DNA of 12,773 nt, from assembly GCA_945901145.1 (NCBI GenBank), contig CAMDJY010000015.1, positions 1 through 12,773 of the forward strand. Reading direction: 5' to 3'. The position numbers were made by a program, and so were the translations under genes. Positions 11,411 through 12,773 of this stretch are shown one piece after another. Positions within the stretch are counted from its first letter, which is position 1. Every line of letters starts with the position of its first letter. Source of the stretch: Legionella genomosp. 1. Lineage in GTDB: Bacteria; Pseudomonadota; Gammaproteobacteria; Legionellales; Legionellaceae. Below the pieces are notes generated by a model that worked only from the letters and a program-made list of their open reading frames with translations, searched no databases and was not told the DNA's origin.

Positions 11411-12773
11411 ATTGGTTTTTTCTGATGATGCTTAATCAATTCATAGCCATCTTCTTTTTTTAATTTTAAAAAAATTAAATTAGAAAATAAAGTCAGTAAT
11501 CCGATAATGATAAATGTCTGTTGAAATGTTTTTAGGGTTAATGAAGATTCAGAGATATGAGCAGTTAATATTTGAATAATAATGGCGGTAATGGCTACAC
11601 CAAAGCTCTGTGCTAATTGTTGAATGGTGCTCATAATACTCGTTGCAGAACTGATTTCGGTTTCTTGAATATTGGCATAAGCCAATGAATTCATAGCAGT
11701 GTACTGTAATGCGATTAAAAATCCATATAGGCCCGTTAAAACACTAATCATTACAAGAGATGTCGTCGCCTTAACCTGGGAAAACAAACAAAGTGAAACA
11801 GCAACTGCTGTGGTATTAATAAGTAAGAGTCTTTTGTAACCAAAAAAGCGCAAGATGTAAAGAGAAAGTGGTTTAATAAGTATAACGCCAATGGCAATGG
11901 GGGCGAGTAATAACCCAGATTGCTGCGATGAATATCCTAGTCCAATTTGAAACAGCAAGGGCAGTAAAAAAGGCGCTCCGCCAAAACCGATACGTGCGAT
12001 GAGATTTCCAATGACGGCAATTCGAAAGGTTTTAATTGAAAATAAGAGTGTGTTAACAATGGGATAAGGTTTATGACGTGAGTGGATGCGATAGATAATA
12101 AATAAAATGCAAGAGCATATAATCATCCAGATAGAATATATTAAGCTCAGATCGGATTCACTGACGAGAGATAAACCTAAGGTAAAGAGCGCTAAACCGC
12201 TTCCGAAAAGAATAAACCCAATTCGATCTAATGCATGTGTCGGTTTAGGTGGGATGTGTGGCAGGAGTTTGATTGCAAGCGCAATGATTAAAAAGCCGAT
12301 GGGGGCGTTTACCCAAAAAATCCAGCGCCAAGAAAAATGATAAGCAATCACACCACCGATTAACGGACCAAGCATCATGCCCAATGAAGCAATCATGACC
12401 ACAATACTCATTTTAGAAATGATTTCATGGCGCTCACAAATACGAATAATAATCAGTCGACCAATGGGTAAGGTTAGAGACCCCCCAAGCCCCTGCATGA
12501 TGCGTGCTAAGATGAGTTCAGTGAGGTTTTTCGTGCATCCACAAACGATTGAACCTAGGGTAAATAGTGCAATCGCACTCATAAAAACTTTTTTAATGCC
12601 ATATTTATCAGCGATCCATCCACTAATTGGGATGAAGATTGCGAGACTTAAAAGATAGCTAATTAATGCTAACTTTAGATCGATAGGGTTGACATGTAAA
12701 CTTTTGGCCATGGCGGGAATGGCAGTATTAATCACTGTTGTGTCAATGGTTTCCATAAACATGGCCAAAGCGA
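11407..12773 (-). CDS. MFS drug efflux transporter, DHA2 (EmrB/QacA) type, MdtD-like; 5' end outside window
   Basis: An inner-membrane proton-coupled multidrug exporter of the 14-helix DHA2 group, most like E. coli MdtD. Seen: the DHA2 opening METIDTTVINTAIP; motif A GWIADKYGIKKVF (50-62 of the visible 453 residues); motif B ARIMQGLGG (88-96); LPIGRL (100-105) as in MdtD; antiporter motif C SLGMMLGPLIGGV (128-140); and SWRWIFWVNAPIGF (146-159). Long hydrophobic segments run to the lysine-rich C-terminus. The gene is incomplete at its 5' end: the first codon that could be taken as a start (TTG at 12768) is an internal leucine of the usual ALAMFMETIDTT, and the frame stays open to the window edge. 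Only the opening of helix 1 should be missing. Its TGA overlaps the TPR-methyltransferase start (ATGA). Substrate unknown. Confidence 0.9.
   Translation of the reverse strand, partial: ALAMFMETIDTTVINTAIPAMAKSLHVNPIDLKLALISYLLSLAIFIPISGWIADKYGIKKVFMSAIALFTLGSIVCGCTKNLTELILARIMQGLGGSLTLPIGRLIIIRICERHEIISKMSIVVMIASLGMMLGPLIGGVIAYHFSWRWIFWVNAPIGFLIIALAIKLLPHIPPKPTHALDRIGFILFGSGLALFTLGLSLVSESDLSLIYSIWMIICSCILFIIYRIHSRHKPYPIVNTLLFSIKTFRIAVIGNLIARIGFGGAPFLLPLLFQIGLGYSSQQSGLLLAPIAIGVILIKPLSLYILRFFGYKRLLLINTTAVAVSLCLFSQVKATTSLVMISVLTGLYGFLIALQYTAMNSLAYANIQETEISSATSIMSTIQQLAQSFGVAITAIIIQILTAHISESSLTLKTFQQTFIIIGLLTLFSNLIFLKLKKEDGYELIKHHQKKPI

Noticed and set aside
11407..12768. Complete transporter gene starting at the TTG at 12768
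   Set aside because: The TTG encodes the leucine of the conserved ALAMFMETIDTT helix-1 segment, and the frame remains open to the window edge, so the real start is outside.

Overview
The window comes from an AT-rich gammaproteobacterium. ParE, RibB, a YafS-type methyltransferase, an LrhA-like LysR regulator and an MdtD-type drug transporter all look gammaproteobacterial. A divergent protein-kinase-fold protein coupled to an ankyrin-repeat protein suggests a host-associated lineage, most plausibly Legionellales (Legionella/Coxiella/Berkiella relatives). That placement is inference from gene content; no rRNA or other taxonomic marker is present.

Layout, left to right. (1) Positions 1 to about 174 hold one end of an IS630-type insertion sequence, with the first 32 codons of its transposase on the minus strand. 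It sits less than 20 bp past the stop codon of parE. (2) parE (minus), the topoisomerase IV ATPase subunit, is divergent from a YafS-like SAM-methyltransferase (plus, TTG start). (3) ribB (minus) overlaps the methyltransferase tail to tail. It has a leader of about 90 nt that carries what looks like the 5' strand of an FMN riboswitch and nothing recognisable of the rest. (4) A LysR-type regulator (minus) lies upstream of ribB and divergent from the next block. (5) A two-gene accessory cassette (plus) follows: a protein of about 655 aa with a hidden protein-kinase fold, and a 213-aa ankyrin-repeat protein whose start overlaps the kinase gene's stop. (6) A tightly overlapping minus-strand operon closes the window, in transcription order: MdtD-like MFS transporter (5' end outside the window), TPR-methyltransferase fusion, and AddB-like PD-(D/E)XK/Fe-S nuclease. 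Each junction is an ATGA overlap, and the nuclease gene overlaps the ankyrin gene's stop by 4 bp.

Most of the window is housekeeping (topoisomerase, riboflavin synthesis, DNA repair, transport). The kinase/ankyrin pair is the accessory and most interesting part: it resembles the translocated effectors of intracellular Legionellales, although secretion cannot be shown from sequence alone. There is no gene-free stretch over 300 bases. The larger gaps (98-190, 2072-2179, 3558-3711, 4564-4687) hold the IS end and candidate promoters or leaders. I saw no tRNA, rRNA, CRISPR array or convincing intrinsic terminator.
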